Of a stretch of DNA of 64,000 nucleotides, positions 8,596 to 16,577 are shown piece after piece (within the stretch, counting starts at the first letter, position 1; every line of letters starts with the position of its first letter). Made by a program: the position numbers and the translations under genes. Origin of the DNA: Methylobacterium sp. Leaf125. GTDB lineage: Bacteria; Pseudomonadota; Alphaproteobacteria; Rhizobiales; Beijerinckiaceae. The stretch spans positions 62,001-126,000 of the forward strand of contig NZ_LMNU01000034.1 of assembly GCF_001423085.1 (NCBI RefSeq), given 5' to 3'. The notes beneath the pieces are model-generated. The model ran no database searches. It was not told the origin of the DNA and saw nothing but the letters and a program-made list of their open reading frames with translations.

Positions 8596-9246
8596 ATGAT
8601 CCGACGCCTGCCCTTCGCCGCGCTGCTCCTGTCGAGCTGCCTCGTGGCGCCCGCGGCCTTCGCCCAGGATGCGGCGCCCGCCCCGGCGGCGGCCCCCGCG
8701 AAGGGGCCGGCGAACCTGTGCCAGGAATTGGTCGCCTTCGTGCAGAAGCCGGAGGAGAAGAAACAGGAGGCCGCCACACCGGCGAAGCAGGCGACCGCCG
8801 TCTCCAATTCCTCCGGCAAGAGCGAGGGGCAGCCCTCGACGGGCGCGGGTGAACCGCAGCAGAAATCCGGCCTGAGCGGACCCACGAACGCCGACACCAA
8901 GGCGCCGTCCAGCGACACCAAGGCGCCGTCTACCGAGGCGAAGGCGCCGGCCGGCGACACCAAGGCGCCGACCAGCGATACGCGGGCGCCCGTCAGCGAC
9001 GGCAAGACGGTCATGACCCAGGCCAATGCTTCGGCCAAGTCTCCGCCGCCGCCCGGTGCACCGGCCCCGAGCCCGAAGCCGGATCCGGCCGTGATTGCGC
9101 AGCTCGAGACGGCCGCCGGCGCGAACGACCAGACCGCCTGCCGCGCGGCGGCGCGTGCCATGCGGGTCGCTGGCGTCGTCATGCCCCCGCCCCTGCTGGC
9201 GCTCGCCGCCTTGAACCCGAAGTTCTACGCGGGATCGCAGCCCTGA
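8596..9246 (+). CDS. Exported low-complexity protein with seven-residue repeats
   Basis: Encodes 216 residues with a clear signal peptide (cleavage likely after A-F-A near residue 23). The mature protein has Cys42 near its start and Cys182 in a helical C-terminal part (about 163-210), which could form a disulfide. The middle (about 50-160) is disordered, and residues 100-134 are five tandem seven-residue units of the form D-T-K-A-P-x-S. The two outer parts look conserved in type while the linker looks expandable. It follows the fdh genes in the same direction; the function is unknown. Confidence 0.65.
   Translation: MIRRLPFAALLLSSCLVAPAAFAQDAAPAPAAAPAKGPANLCQELVAFVQKPEEKKQEAATPAKQATAVSNSSGKSEGQPSTGAGEPQQKSGLSGPTNADTKAPSSDTKAPSTEAKAPAGDTKAPTSDTRAPVSDGKTVMTQANASAKSPPPPGAPAPSPKPDPAVIAQLETAAGANDQTACRAAARAMRVAGVVMPPPLLALAALNPKFYAGSQP
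8893..8997 (+). repeat. Five 21-bp tandem repeats inside an exported protein gene
   Basis: In-frame 21-base units encode D-T-K-A-P-S-S, D-T-K-A-P-S-T, E-A-K-A-P-A-G, D-T-K-A-P-T-S and D-T-R-A-P-V-S. The first two are almost identical at DNA level, which suggests recent slippage or unequal recombination; a sixth degenerate unit (D-G-K-T) follows. Confidence 0.85.
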
Positions 9247-9323
9247 GCCTGGACGGGAGGGCGGACGACGCGGACAGGCGTTGTCCCGAGCGTCCCCCGA
9301 TCGGGCGGGACACCACCCTCTGC

Positions 9324-10103
9324 ATGTCCCTGTCGGCGCGACCGGGGCATTTCGGGTCGCGGTTTCACAACCGGCTCTACGCGCTGCTCGGGCTCGACTA
9401 CGTCTACAAGGCGTTCGCGACCACCGACCTCCCCGGGGCGATCGCCGGCATCCGCGCGCTCGGCATTCGCGGCTGCGCGGTCTCGATGCCCTTCAAGGAG
9501 GCGGTAATCCCGCTCCTCGACGCCCTCGACCCGTCCGCGCGGGCAATCGACAGCGTCAACACCATCGTCAACGACAACGGCACGCTGACCGGCGCCAACA
9601 CCGACTACCTCGCGGTGCGCGCCCTGCTGGCCCAGCACGCCATCGATCCGTCGACGGCATTCGTGTTGCGGGGGTCCGGCGGGATGGCCAAGGCGGTCGT
9701 GGCGGCCCTGCGCGATTCCGGCTTTCGCCACGGGACGGTCGTCGCGCGCAACGCGGCGGCCGGGGCCGCCCTGGCGCAGCGCTACGGCTTCGCCCATGCG
9801 ACCGAGCTCGGCGACCGCACGGCGCCGCTCCTCATCAACGTCACCCCCCTCGGCATGGAGGGCCCGGATGCGGCGGCCCTGGCCTTTCCGGAGACGGCCA
9901 TCGCCGCCGCCGCGATCGCCTTCGATGTGGTCGCCCTGCCCGCACGGACCCCGTTCCTGCAGGCGGCGGAACGCCTCGGGACGCCGTCGATCACCGGACA
10001 CGAGGTCCTGGTCCTGCAGGGCCTCGAACAGTTCGTCCGCTACACCGGCGTGCGGCCCACATCCGCCCAGGTGGCGGATGCGGCCGCCTACGCCCGGACC
10101 TGA
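9324..10103 (+). CDS. Shikimate 5-dehydrogenase-like protein (SdhL / HI0607 group)
   Basis: Encodes 259 residues from the first usable ATG. Substrate-binding half: C-A-V-S-M-P-F-K-E with the catalytic Lys and N-T-I-V-N-D-N-G; NADP half: G-S-G-G-M-A-K-A-V. This is the SdhL subgroup, which has weak shikimate activity and an uncertain natural substrate. Homology to HI0607 clearly runs upstream of the ATG: the in-frame residues before it read I-G-R-D-T-T-L-C, matching the family's conserved D-T-x-L-C-M-S-L-S, but no ATG, GTG or TTG occurs in frame back to 9183. The start is therefore either non-canonical or the N-terminus is lost. Not part of the fdh or photosynthesis pathways. Confidence 0.85.
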   Translation: MSLSARPGHFGSRFHNRLYALLGLDYVYKAFATTDLPGAIAGIRALGIRGCAVSMPFKEAVIPLLDALDPSARAIDSVNTIVNDNGTLTGANTDYLAVRALLAQHAIDPSTAFVLRGSGGMAKAVVAALRDSGFRHGTVVARNAAAGAALAQRYGFAHATELGDRTAPLLINVTPLGMEGPDAAALAFPETAIAAAAIAFDVVALPARTPFLQAAERLGTPSITGHEVLVLQGLEQFVRYTGVRPTSAQVADAAAYART

Positions 10104-10198
10104 CCGGGCGACGGCGCGCTTCGGGCGGCCGTCCGACGCGAAGACGGGAGGGAGCGATGCCGGAACGGCATCGATCGGGGCGTCCCGCAGACAGGGGC

Positions 10199-10435
10199 TT
10201 AGGCGTGCGGATGGGCGGACCGATCCCCGTCGCCCGTCCGCGTCGCGACGCGGGCGAGCGCGTCCTCCGCAAAGAAGGTTTCCAGGGCACGCACAAGGTC
10301 CGGATTGGGTTTCTTCATGCCGTTGATGAAACGCGAGATCCGCGGCTGGTTGATCCCCAGTTCCCAGGCGAGACGCGCTTGGCTCCAGCCGGTGCGATCG
10401 AGGAATTGGCAGACGTCGGCGGGTCGGACCGGCAT
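10199..10435 (-). CDS. Small XRE-type helix-turn-helix regulator
   Basis: Encodes 78 residues from the ATG at 10435, preceded by GGTGGAG. An HTH of the Cro/XRE type covers about residues 14-45 (W-S-Q-A-R-L-A-W-E-L-G-I-N-Q-P-R-I-S-R-F), followed by a short acidic helix and a charged tail. It is divergent from the cytochrome c gene at 10628 and convergent with sdhL. It may control itself or the divergent cytochrome gene; no target is proven. Confidence 0.7.
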   Translation of the reverse strand: MPVRPADVCQFLDRTGWSQARLAWELGINQPRISRFINGMKKPNPDLVRALETFFAEDALARVATRTGDGDRSAHPHA

Positions 10436-10627
10436 GGCTCCACCTGAGGCGATGGATTTCGCGCAGGCGCTTAAGGGTAGGCGCGCCGACAATCCCGACC
10501 ATACGCGGTCGCGCCTTAATCCATCCCGACCGATCACGTTCGCGTGATATTCGACACGGTCCGCATTACTTTTAGAAGCGGAGCTTTAGCTACTCCTCGC
10601 CACCAGAACGATCTGCGAGGAAACCCC
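10436..10627. promoter_or_regulatory. Divergent promoter region, XRE regulator / cytochrome c
   Basis: This 192-base region lies between two divergent genes. It contains a perfect 6-bp inverted repeat around TTCG (ATCACG at 10533-10538 and CGTGAT at 10543-10548), which could be a dimeric operator or an RNA hairpin with a UUCG loop. AT-rich patches near 10555-10590 (ATTACTTTTAG) could contain the cytochrome promoter. Confidence 0.4.
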
Positions 10628-10987
10628 ATGCGATACATGATCTACGGTGCTCTGTTTGCCGCCCTGCTCCCCATGGCCGCGCATGCAGAGGGTGATGCCG
10701 CGGCGGGTGAGAAGGCGTTCGCACCCTGCAAAGCCTGCCACGCCTTCGGCAAGAACGGCGTCGGGCCGAACCTGACGGGCGTCGTCGGCCGCAAGGCTGC
10801 GTCGGAGGAAGGCTACAACTATTCCGCCGCCCTCAAGGGGTCCGGGATCACCTGGGATGAAGCCAATCTGCACGAGTGGCTGAAGAACCCGAAGGCGAAG
10901 GTCCCGGGCACGAAGATGGTCTTTGCCGGCTATCCCGACGACAAGAAGATCGACGATGTGATCGCCTACCTCGCATCCAAGAAGTAA
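10628..10987 (+). CDS. Class I c-type cytochrome (possible reaction-centre electron donor)
   Basis: Encodes 119 residues from the ATG at 10628 (GAGGAAA upstream); the signal peptide ends A-H-A near residue 20. Haem is attached at C-K-A-C-H, and the sixth ligand is the Met in G-T-K-M-V-F-A-G. The mature protein of about 99 residues is the size of small cytochromes c2/c550. It is convergent with pufC, whose product takes electrons from such soluble cytochromes, so a role in cyclic photosynthetic electron flow, or in formate/methanol respiration, is plausible. The sequence alone does not decide between them. Confidence 0.85.
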   Translation: MRYMIYGALFAALLPMAAHAEGDAAAGEKAFAPCKACHAFGKNGVGPNLTGVVGRKAASEEGYNYSAALKGSGITWDEANLHEWLKNPKAKVPGTKMVFAGYPDDKKIDDVIAYLASKK

Positions 10988-11034
10988 TCGGTCGCGGCAC
11001 GAAGCGACGCTTCTGCCTGATCGTTCCTGACCGT

Positions 11035-11070
11035 CGAAACGCCGCCGGATGTCCGTCCGGCGGCGTTTCG
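11035..11070. terminator. Hairpin between convergent cytochrome c and pufC genes
   Basis: A perfect 15-bp inverted repeat (11035-11049 with 11056-11070) encloses a 6-base loop. It lies 47 bases after the cytochrome stop and 23 bases after the pufC stop, so it is well placed to end or protect both transcripts. There is no T-run, so a stabilising 3' hairpin is as likely as an intrinsic terminator. Confidence 0.75.
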
Positions 11071-11093
11071 CGTCTGATGGGCGCGCCGCCGGC

Positions 11094-12230
11094 TTATTGC
11101 GGCGCCGGGGCGGGCATCGCGGGCTGATCCGGAGCGGGCGAGGTCGTGACGGGCGGTGCCGTGACAGGAGCCTGCGGATCGGCCGCATTCGCCGTCTCGG
11201 TCGACTTGGCGAGTTCGGGATAGGCCTCGACCACGTGCGCCCCGTTCAGGGGCTTGCTCACGCCGTTGTGGCAGGTGGTGCAATTGACCTTCGGCACGTC
11301 ACCGAGGGCGCCGAGGCGGTTCGGCGGGAAGGTCGAGAGCAGCGGCTCGAGGTAATTGCCGTTGATGTCCCGCACCATCCGGATGCCGTGCCAAGCGGTG
11401 GTCCGTTGCGGCGTGCTCTGTGACCAGTTCGAGATCGCGCGGGTGTTGTGACAGAAGGTACAGTTGACCCCCAGTCCCTCCGACATGTGGATCATCAGCC
11501 CGTAGGTCTTCTCGGCATCCTGGATCGGCTTGCCCTTGCTCGTCGGCAGCGCCGTCGTGGCGTTCACCCGGATCGCGTTGTTGTCGATGGTCTTGTCGGC
11601 GAGGTACTCGGTCAGGGTGTCGTAGGGCAGCGACGCCAGGCCGACCGACGGCGCGGCCAGGTTCTGCCCGTTGTTGCGGGCGATGAAGCCGCCCGGGCGA
11701 TTGGGACCCGGCTGGGTGAACCAGATATTGGCCGGCACCGGTTGCCCCCGGTGGCAGGTGTAGCAGGTCACGCCCGCCCCGCCGACGTGGTTCTCCTTCC
11801 AGGAACTGTTGATGTGCTGCGTCATCTGCAGCATCCGGCGGGCGACCTTCTTCTGGTACAGGCTGTCGTCGGCCATGTTCTCGGTGTTGTGACAGTAGGT
11901 GCAGCCCTGCTCGGGGCTGACCCATTCGGTCATCGAAGCCATCAGCCGATTGAACTCGTTGACGCTGACGTTCTTGAGAACCTGGACGTTCTCGTAGGTC
12001 GTGCCGGCAAGCTCCTCGCCGGGCTCGGCCGGATCGGCGGGCGCCGGCGCGCGGTTGGCGTCCCGGATGTCCTCGACGGCTTCGCGAGTGTGGACCTGCG
12101 CCATCGCGGTCCCGCGAAATCCGTTCTGATGGACCGCCAGCGGCGGCCGGTCCCAATCGGTCAGACCGACCATCGCCACCGTGAGGAAGAAGGCGATGGA
12201 CGCGCCGAGGACGGTGAAGAAGGTCTTCAT
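11094..12230 (-). CDS. pufC: Reaction-centre tetrahaem cytochrome c subunit PufC
   Basis: Encodes 378 residues with four haem motifs: C-T-Y-C-H (110-114), C-Y-T-C-H (156-160), C-T-F-C-H (257-261) and C-T-T-C-H (317-321). It is bound to the periplasmic face of the reaction centre and re-reduces the photo-oxidised special pair. The N-terminus is one hydrophobic helix (about 3-23) without any Cys, so there is no lipobox and the protein is anchored by the helix rather than as a lipoprotein as in Blastochloris viridis. A Pro/Ala-rich tail of some 35 residues ends it. Overlaps the pufM stop by 4 bases. Confidence 0.96.
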   Translation of the reverse strand: MKTFFTVLGASIAFFLTVAMVGLTDWDRPPLAVHQNGFRGTAMAQVHTREAVEDIRDANRAPAPADPAEPGEELAGTTYENVQVLKNVSVNEFNRLMASMTEWVSPEQGCTYCHNTENMADDSLYQKKVARRMLQMTQHINSSWKENHVGGAGVTCYTCHRGQPVPANIWFTQPGPNRPGGFIARNNGQNLAAPSVGLASLPYDTLTEYLADKTIDNNAIRVNATTALPTSKGKPIQDAEKTYGLMIHMSEGLGVNCTFCHNTRAISNWSQSTPQRTTAWHGIRMVRDINGNYLEPLLSTFPPNRLGALGDVPKVNCTTCHNGVSKPLNGAHVVEAYPELAKSTETANAADPQAPVTAPPVTTSPAPDQPAMPAPAPQ

Positions 12231-13219
12231 GGAGCTCCCCCGGGCATGGTGGTGGGCGGCACACTCAGCGGATCGATGACCGGCGGATAGACCTGCGGGT
12301 AGGACGGGGCGACGCCGTGCTTGACCGCCCAGAGGTACCAATTGTCGACCACCGTTCCGGTGAGCAGGATTCCGATGCCGCCGGTGAGCGTCGTCAGCAC
12401 GGCGAACCACCAGGCCCAGCGGTGGACCGATTCCATGGTGGCGTTGAAGCCCATGGTCCAGCGCCAGAACAGGGCGGCGCGCTCGGTGGCGGTGCCGCGG
12501 TCGACGATCTGGTCGATCTCGCGCTCGCCGCCGAAGCGGCTCACCGCCAGGATGGTGCCGCCATGCATCGCGAAGAGCAGCGTCGACCCGTAGAGGAAGA
12601 CGATCGAGAGCATGTGGAAGGGATTGTAGAACAGGTTGCCGTACCGCAGCGAGAACGCGGCGGTCCAGTCGAGGTGCGGGAAGATGCCGAACGGGACGGC
12701 CTCGCTCCAGGAGCCCATCAGCACCGGGCGGATGAAGCCGAGCACCAGGAACAGCCAGATCGCGGAGGCGAAGGCCCAGGGCACGTGGTAGCCGAGGCCC
12801 AGCGCCTTGGCGCGGCGGAACAGCCGCAGCCACCAGAGCAGGATCGAGGCGGTTAGGAAGAATCCGGCGATCAGCCACCAGCCGCCCTCGGCGAGGGGCG
12901 GCAGCACCTTCAGGCCGTATTGCGGGCGGGGCGGCTCGAGGGCCAGCCAGGGCAGCTGGCGCACGAACTGGATCGGATCCCAGTTCACGCTCGCCCACAT
13001 GTTGAGACCGATGATCTCGAAGGCGATCAGCCCGCAGGCGAAGGAGAGGGCGCCGAGGTAGCCGATATAGATCGGGCCGACCTGCGCGTTGCCGATGAGG
13101 CCGAACAGGTAGGAGTTGAACGGCGTGCCCCAGCGCTTGTCGACATCCACCGGGATGCCGTGTTCCGGCTGGGTCGGTCGGACCTGCACTTCGGAGAAGA
13201 TGTTCTGGTAGTAGGCCAT
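12227..13219 (-). CDS. pufM: Photosynthetic reaction centre M subunit
   Basis: Encodes 330 residues with the five membrane helices of the M subunit and the bacteriochlorophyll and non-haem iron ligands expected for the family (for example N-P-F-H-M-L-S and A-M-H-G-G). With PufL it binds the special pair, accessory bacteriochlorophylls, bacteriopheophytins and quinones. It lies 27 bases after pufL and shares a 4-base overlap with pufC. Length and motifs are intact. Confidence 0.97.
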   Translation of the reverse strand: MAYYQNIFSEVQVRPTQPEHGIPVDVDKRWGTPFNSYLFGLIGNAQVGPIYIGYLGALSFACGLIAFEIIGLNMWASVNWDPIQFVRQLPWLALEPPRPQYGLKVLPPLAEGGWWLIAGFFLTASILLWWLRLFRRAKALGLGYHVPWAFASAIWLFLVLGFIRPVLMGSWSEAVPFGIFPHLDWTAAFSLRYGNLFYNPFHMLSIVFLYGSTLLFAMHGGTILAVSRFGGEREIDQIVDRGTATERAALFWRWTMGFNATMESVHRWAWWFAVLTTLTGGIGILLTGTVVDNWYLWAVKHGVAPSYPQVYPPVIDPLSVPPTTMPGGAP

Positions 13220-13246
13220 GGGGTCACGAGCCTCCCTCTTCGGAGA

Positions 13247-14071
13247 TCAGCGCCAGACGGGGAGATTGAGCCACCAGCCCCACCATTCGGGCCAGCCGCG
13301 GGTCCAGAACGGACCGCTGATGACGATGCAGACGGCGCTCCAGAAGCCAGCCGACAGCGCCAGGAACAGGCCGAGCCGGTGGATGCCCAGCGTGCCGATC
13401 GAGTAGCCGATGGTGTCGCGGAAGAAGGTGTCCTCGTGCTCGGGGGTCTTCACCACCTCGCCCTTGCCCGGATTGGTCGAGGACAGGATCAGCGAGCCGT
13501 GCAGCGAGAGCGCGAGCGTCGTGGTGAAGAAGAACGTCACCGCCAGCATGTGCGCGGGATTGTAGTGGAAGTGCAGGTACTGGTAGCCGGTGTTCGAGAC
13601 CCAATCGAGGTGCGAGAGGATGCCGTACGGGAACCCGTGTCCCCAGGCGCCCATCAGCAGCGGCCGGATCACCACCAGCGTCACGTAGGCGAAGATCGCC
13701 ACCGCGAAGGCGAAGGGGACGTGGTAGCCGATGCCGAGCTTCCGGCAGATCTCGACCTCGCGCAGGGCCCAGGACGAGAACGCGCCGACGGCGCAGAAGG
13801 TGATGATCTGCCAGAGGCCGCCCTCCTGGAGCGGCGCCAGGGCGAGCCCGTATTTCAGGTCGGGCGGTGCGATGTTGATCTGCCAGATGTTCCAGGTCGG
13901 TCCGAGCGCCGCCCCGTAGATGATCAGTGCCGTGCCAAGCACCGAGAAGAACAGCGTCGTGACGCCGAAGAAGCCGACGTAGAACGGCCCGACCCAGAAA
14001 TCGAACAGGTCGCCGCCGACCAGCGTGCCGCCGCGGATGCGGTATTTTCGCTCAAAACTCAGCATCGCCAT
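13247..14071 (-). CDS. pufL: Photosynthetic reaction centre L subunit
   Basis: Encodes 274 residues, the normal length. The N-terminus ([11 protein letters not shown]) and the segments N-P-A-H-M-L-A and S-L-H-G-S are family hallmarks carrying histidines for the special pair and the iron. Forms the core heterodimer with PufM. Separated from pufA by a 112-base gap that folds into a strong hairpin, a position where puf mRNA of Rhodobacter is known to be differentially stabilised. Confidence 0.97.
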   Translation of the reverse strand: MAMLSFERKYRIRGGTLVGGDLFDFWVGPFYVGFFGVTTLFFSVLGTALIIYGAALGPTWNIWQINIAPPDLKYGLALAPLQEGGLWQIITFCAVGAFSSWALREVEICRKLGIGYHVPFAFAVAIFAYVTLVVIRPLLMGAWGHGFPYGILSHLDWVSNTGYQYLHFHYNPAHMLAVTFFFTTTLALSLHGSLILSSTNPGKGEVVKTPEHEDTFFRDTIGYSIGTLGIHRLGLFLALSAGFWSAVCIVISGPFWTRGWPEWWGWWLNLPVWR

Positions 14072-14106
14072 CGCGACCTCCCGGGCCCACCATCACGAGT
14101 CTCCGC

Positions 14107-14147
14107 GATGATCGACGGGGGGCCTTGGCGCCCGCCCGCCGATCATC
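14107..14147 (-). ncRNA. Intercistronic stem-loop between pufA and pufL
   Basis: GATGATCG at 14107-14114 pairs perfectly with CGATCATC at 14140-14147, and the enclosed G-run and C-run can extend the stem with one or two mismatches. In the puf mRNA (minus strand) it falls between the LH1 genes and pufLMC. In Rhodobacter capsulatus an equivalent hairpin protects the pufBA segment and raises LH1 over reaction-centre yield; the same role is inferred here. Confidence 0.7.
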
Positions 14148-14183
14148 CGTGTTCGAGGTCCTCTGCTGTCGAGGCCGCGCCTG

Positions 14184-14372
14184 TCAGGCGGGCATCGTCG
14201 GCAGGACCAGCGTCTGCGCGTCGGCGGCCCGCGGCGCCTTGGGGCCTTCCAGCCAGTTGAACCGGTCGGTGCTGAGCAAGATGAAGTGGATCAGCAGCGC
14301 CAGAATGAAGAGGAAGGTGAAGAGCGCCACCAGCGTGCGGCGCGGATCGAAGAGAAGCCAGACCTTGTGCAT
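14184..14372 (-). CDS. pufA: Light-harvesting 1 alpha polypeptide
   Basis: Encodes 62 residues. The start at 14372 is set by the family N-terminus ([12 protein letters not shown]); the frame is open a little upstream. A single membrane helix (about 15-33) carries the bacteriochlorophyll-ligand His in L-L-I-H-F, followed by S-T-D-R-F-N-W-L and a C-terminal extension of some 20 residues. Pairs with PufB to build the LH1 ring around the reaction centre. Lies 14 bases after pufB. Confidence 0.95.
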   Translation of the reverse strand: MHKVWLLFDPRRTLVALFTFLFILALLIHFILLSTDRFNWLEGPKAPRAADAQTLVLPTMPA

Positions 14373-14386
14373 GATGAGGGTCCTTC

Positions 14387-14608
14387 TCAGGAGAGCAGGG
14401 AGACGACGCCCTGGGCCGCCGTCTCGAGGGCAGCGTAGCCCTTCGGTCCGGGCAGCCACGGACGCCACAGCCACACCAGGATGTGGGCGACCACGGCGAT
14501 CGCCGTGAAGATGATGAAGCTGGTCAAGAAGATCGCGTGGAACTCCTTGGCTTCCGGTTCCGTCAGCCCGGACAGGCTGCTCGGTTTCTCGACAATGCCA
14601 TTGGCCAT
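14387..14608 (-). CDS. pufB: Light-harvesting 1 beta polypeptide
   Basis: Encodes 73 residues with the polar N-terminus ([14 protein letters not shown]) and single membrane helix typical of LH1 beta; the ligand His is in [18 protein letters not shown] is well placed before the start. The tail after the W-R-P-W-L motif is about 20 residues longer than in Rhodobacter. Works with PufA in the core antenna. Confidence 0.95.
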   Translation of the reverse strand: MANGIVEKPSSLSGLTEPEAKEFHAIFLTSFIIFTAIAVVAHILVWLWRPWLPGPKGYAALETAAQGVVSLLS

Positions 14609-14760
14609 TGGTTCAAACCTCCGCTTTGACTAGCCGCGCCCGCACGTCCGGGTACGGTGGGTGTCACCGGACCGCGCGGAGCGGCCTCGGCGGTCCTTCC
14701 CGCCTGTTCGGACGGGAGGTCGATCGGGGGCGGGCGGAACGCCTCGTCCCGAGGACGAAG
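14609..14760 (-). promoter_or_regulatory. Hairpin-rich pufQ-pufB intercistronic region
   Basis: This 152-base gap holds two stems: a 6-bp stem with a 3-base loop directly after the pufQ stop (14744-14749 with 14753-14758) and a 7-bp stem (14669-14675 with 14690-14696). In Rhodobacter this region contains an RNA processing site and a puf promoter; the stems may mark a similar 5' end here. No PpsR-type palindrome is seen. Confidence 0.45.
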
Positions 14761-14976
14761 TCAGCCCATGAAGACGAAGGGGATGGCCGAGACGGCCATC
14801 GCGCGGGCCTCGGCGAAGACCGAGCGCCGCCGCTGCGGCAGCGCCGTCCGGGCCTGCGGGATCACGCGCTGCACCAGGGCGGCGATGAGGAAGAACGGAT
14901 AGGTGCTGGCCAGGATGATCCGGAACTGGACCTCGTCCTGATGCAGGCGCGACACCGGATTCAGCGAACGTTGCAT
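14761..14976 (-). CDS. pufQ: PufQ-like bacteriochlorophyll biosynthesis protein
   Basis: Encodes 71 residues from the ATG at 14976, which has AGGAGGAG at 9-11 bases; an upstream extension overlapping bchZ is unlikely. One membrane helix (about 20-38, I-L-A-S-T-Y-P-F-F-L-I) and the end S-V-F-A-E-A-R-A-M-A-V-S-A-I-P-F resemble alphaproteobacterial PufQ. PufQ is needed for normal bacteriochlorophyll formation and sits between bchZ and pufB in many clusters, as here. The sequence is divergent, so the name rests on position plus the C-terminal motif. Confidence 0.75.
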   Translation of the reverse strand: MQRSLNPVSRLHQDEVQFRIILASTYPFFLIAALVQRVIPQARTALPQRRRSVFAEARAMAVSAIPFVFMG

Positions 14977-15110
14977 GGGATGGGTCTCCTCCTGGCATTC
15001 CGCGGCGGGACGCATCCGGGTCGGGACGCGCGGGGTCGGCATCGACCGGTCGGACGGCGCCGCGCCGTTCCAGCCGGAAAGGGAATGGGTGCCCGGGACG
15101 GGATGCGCGC

Positions 15111-16577
15111 TCATGCGGCGGCCCCCAGGCGGGCTTCGGCGCGGGCGCGCTCGACATGGTGGGCGACCACGCGGGCCGTGCCCTCGCCGCGCGCGACGCG
15201 CTCGGCCGCATCACGCAGGCGCTTGGCCGCCGAGATCCGCACCAGCACCGGATGGGCCTCGACGAGTTCGTCGAGACGGGCCCGGGCGGCCTCGTCCCAG
15301 GGCAACTCCCGGTGGAGCCGCGACGGCGTCGGCTCGACCTGGTCCATGTCGCGGGCGAGCGGCAGGATGTGGAAGAGCATGTCGAACAGGGCGTTGCAGA
15401 CCTCCTGGACGAGGTAGGTCGCACCCGCGAACCCCATGAAGGGCGTGCCCGTGTGCCGCCGGATGATCGCGCCCGGGAAGGAGGCCGGCACGAAGACCGC
15501 GCGGGCCCCGGCCTCGGCGGCGTACATCCGCTCGTTGAAGGAGCCGAACAGCACCAGGGGCGGGTTCTTCGCGATCATCTCGCGAATGGCGGCGTTGTCG
15601 GTCTTGGCACCCGCCGTGCGGCACTCCGAAAAATGACAGGGCAGCCCCATCTCGTCCGCGAGGAAGTGCCGGACACCCCGGGCGTAGGTCTCAGAGGCCA
15701 CGATCCCGAAACTCGCCGTGCCGAAGAAGTCCTGCGTCACCGAGCGCCAGAGATCCCAGACCGGCTTGATGGTCGTGTGCTTCTCCCGCGCGATGAACGG
15801 CTCCGGGTCCAGGCCGAGGGCCTCGCCCAGGGCCCGCAGGAACCGCGTCGTCGAGTGGATGCCGATGGGCGCCTGGAAGTAGGGGCGCTCGAGGGCCTCG
15901 CAGAGCAGCCGGCCGAACTCGCGATAGAGGCAGATATTGGCGTCGGCATTCACCAGGGCCGGGACATCGGCCAGATGCGAGCCCAGGGGGAAGACGAGGT
16001 TCACCTCGGCGCCGATGCCCTCCACCAGGCGGCGGATCTCGGCGAGGTCGGAGGGCATGTTGAAGGTGCCGTAGGCCGGCCCGATCAGGTTCACCCGCGG
16101 CTTCACGCCCTCCTGGCGGGGCGGCCGCGCGGGGATGCCCTTCTTGGCGAAGCGCTTGGCGCCGTACTCGTTCCAGAGCCACGCCATGGCGCGGTCGGCG
16201 GCCTGCCACTGGTCCTCGTCGATGGTGCGCGGCAGGAAGCGCTGGAGATTGGTGCCCTCCGGGGTCACGCCGCCGCCGATCATCTCGGCGATGGAGCCGG
16301 TGACGACCACGCTCGGCTGGGCCGGGTCGAGGGTGGCGTGGGCCCGCTTCATCGCGGCCTCGGTGCCGTGGCGGCCGAGTTCCTCCTCGGCCAGGCCCGT
16401 GACCACGATGGGCAATTCGTGCGGCGGCAGCGCGTCGGTGTAGTGCAGCACCGAGGTCACCGGCAGGTTCTCGCAGCCCACCGGGCCGTCGATGACGACC
16501 TGCAGACCCTTGACCGCGGTGAAGACGTAGACGGCGCCCCAGTACCCGCCGGCCCGGTCGTGATCGAGGACGAGCAT
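15111..16577 (-). CDS. bchZ: Chlorophyllide a reductase subunit Z
   Basis: Encodes 488 residues, similar in fold to nitrogenase beta subunit. With BchY and the reductase BchX it reduces ring B of chlorophyllide a to give the bacteriochlorin. Nitrogenase-like segments with Cys for the shared [4Fe-4S] cluster are present (V-G-C-E-N-L-P, and S-E-C-R-T-A-G). The start directly abuts bchY (shared base at 16577). Length is normal. Confidence 0.95.
   Translation of the reverse strand: MLVLDHDRAGGYWGAVYVFTAVKGLQVVIDGPVGCENLPVTSVLHYTDALPPHELPIVVTGLAEEELGRHGTEAAMKRAHATLDPAQPSVVVTGSIAEMIGGGVTPEGTNLQRFLPRTIDEDQWQAADRAMAWLWNEYGAKRFAKKGIPARPPRQEGVKPRVNLIGPAYGTFNMPSDLAEIRRLVEGIGAEVNLVFPLGSHLADVPALVNADANICLYREFGRLLCEALERPYFQAPIGIHSTTRFLRALGEALGLDPEPFIAREKHTTIKPVWDLWRSVTQDFFGTASFGIVASETYARGVRHFLADEMGLPCHFSECRTAGAKTDNAAIREMIAKNPPLVLFGSFNERMYAAEAGARAVFVPASFPGAIIRRHTGTPFMGFAGATYLVQEVCNALFDMLFHILPLARDMDQVEPTPSRLHRELPWDEAARARLDELVEAHPVLVRISAAKRLRDAAERVARGEGTARVVAHHVERARAEARLGAAA

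Noticed and set aside
14977..15114. A longer pufQ starting at 15114 in overlap with bchZ
   Set aside because: The extra 46 residues are Pro/Arg-rich and unlike PufQ; the ATG at 14976 has AGGAGGAG upstream.
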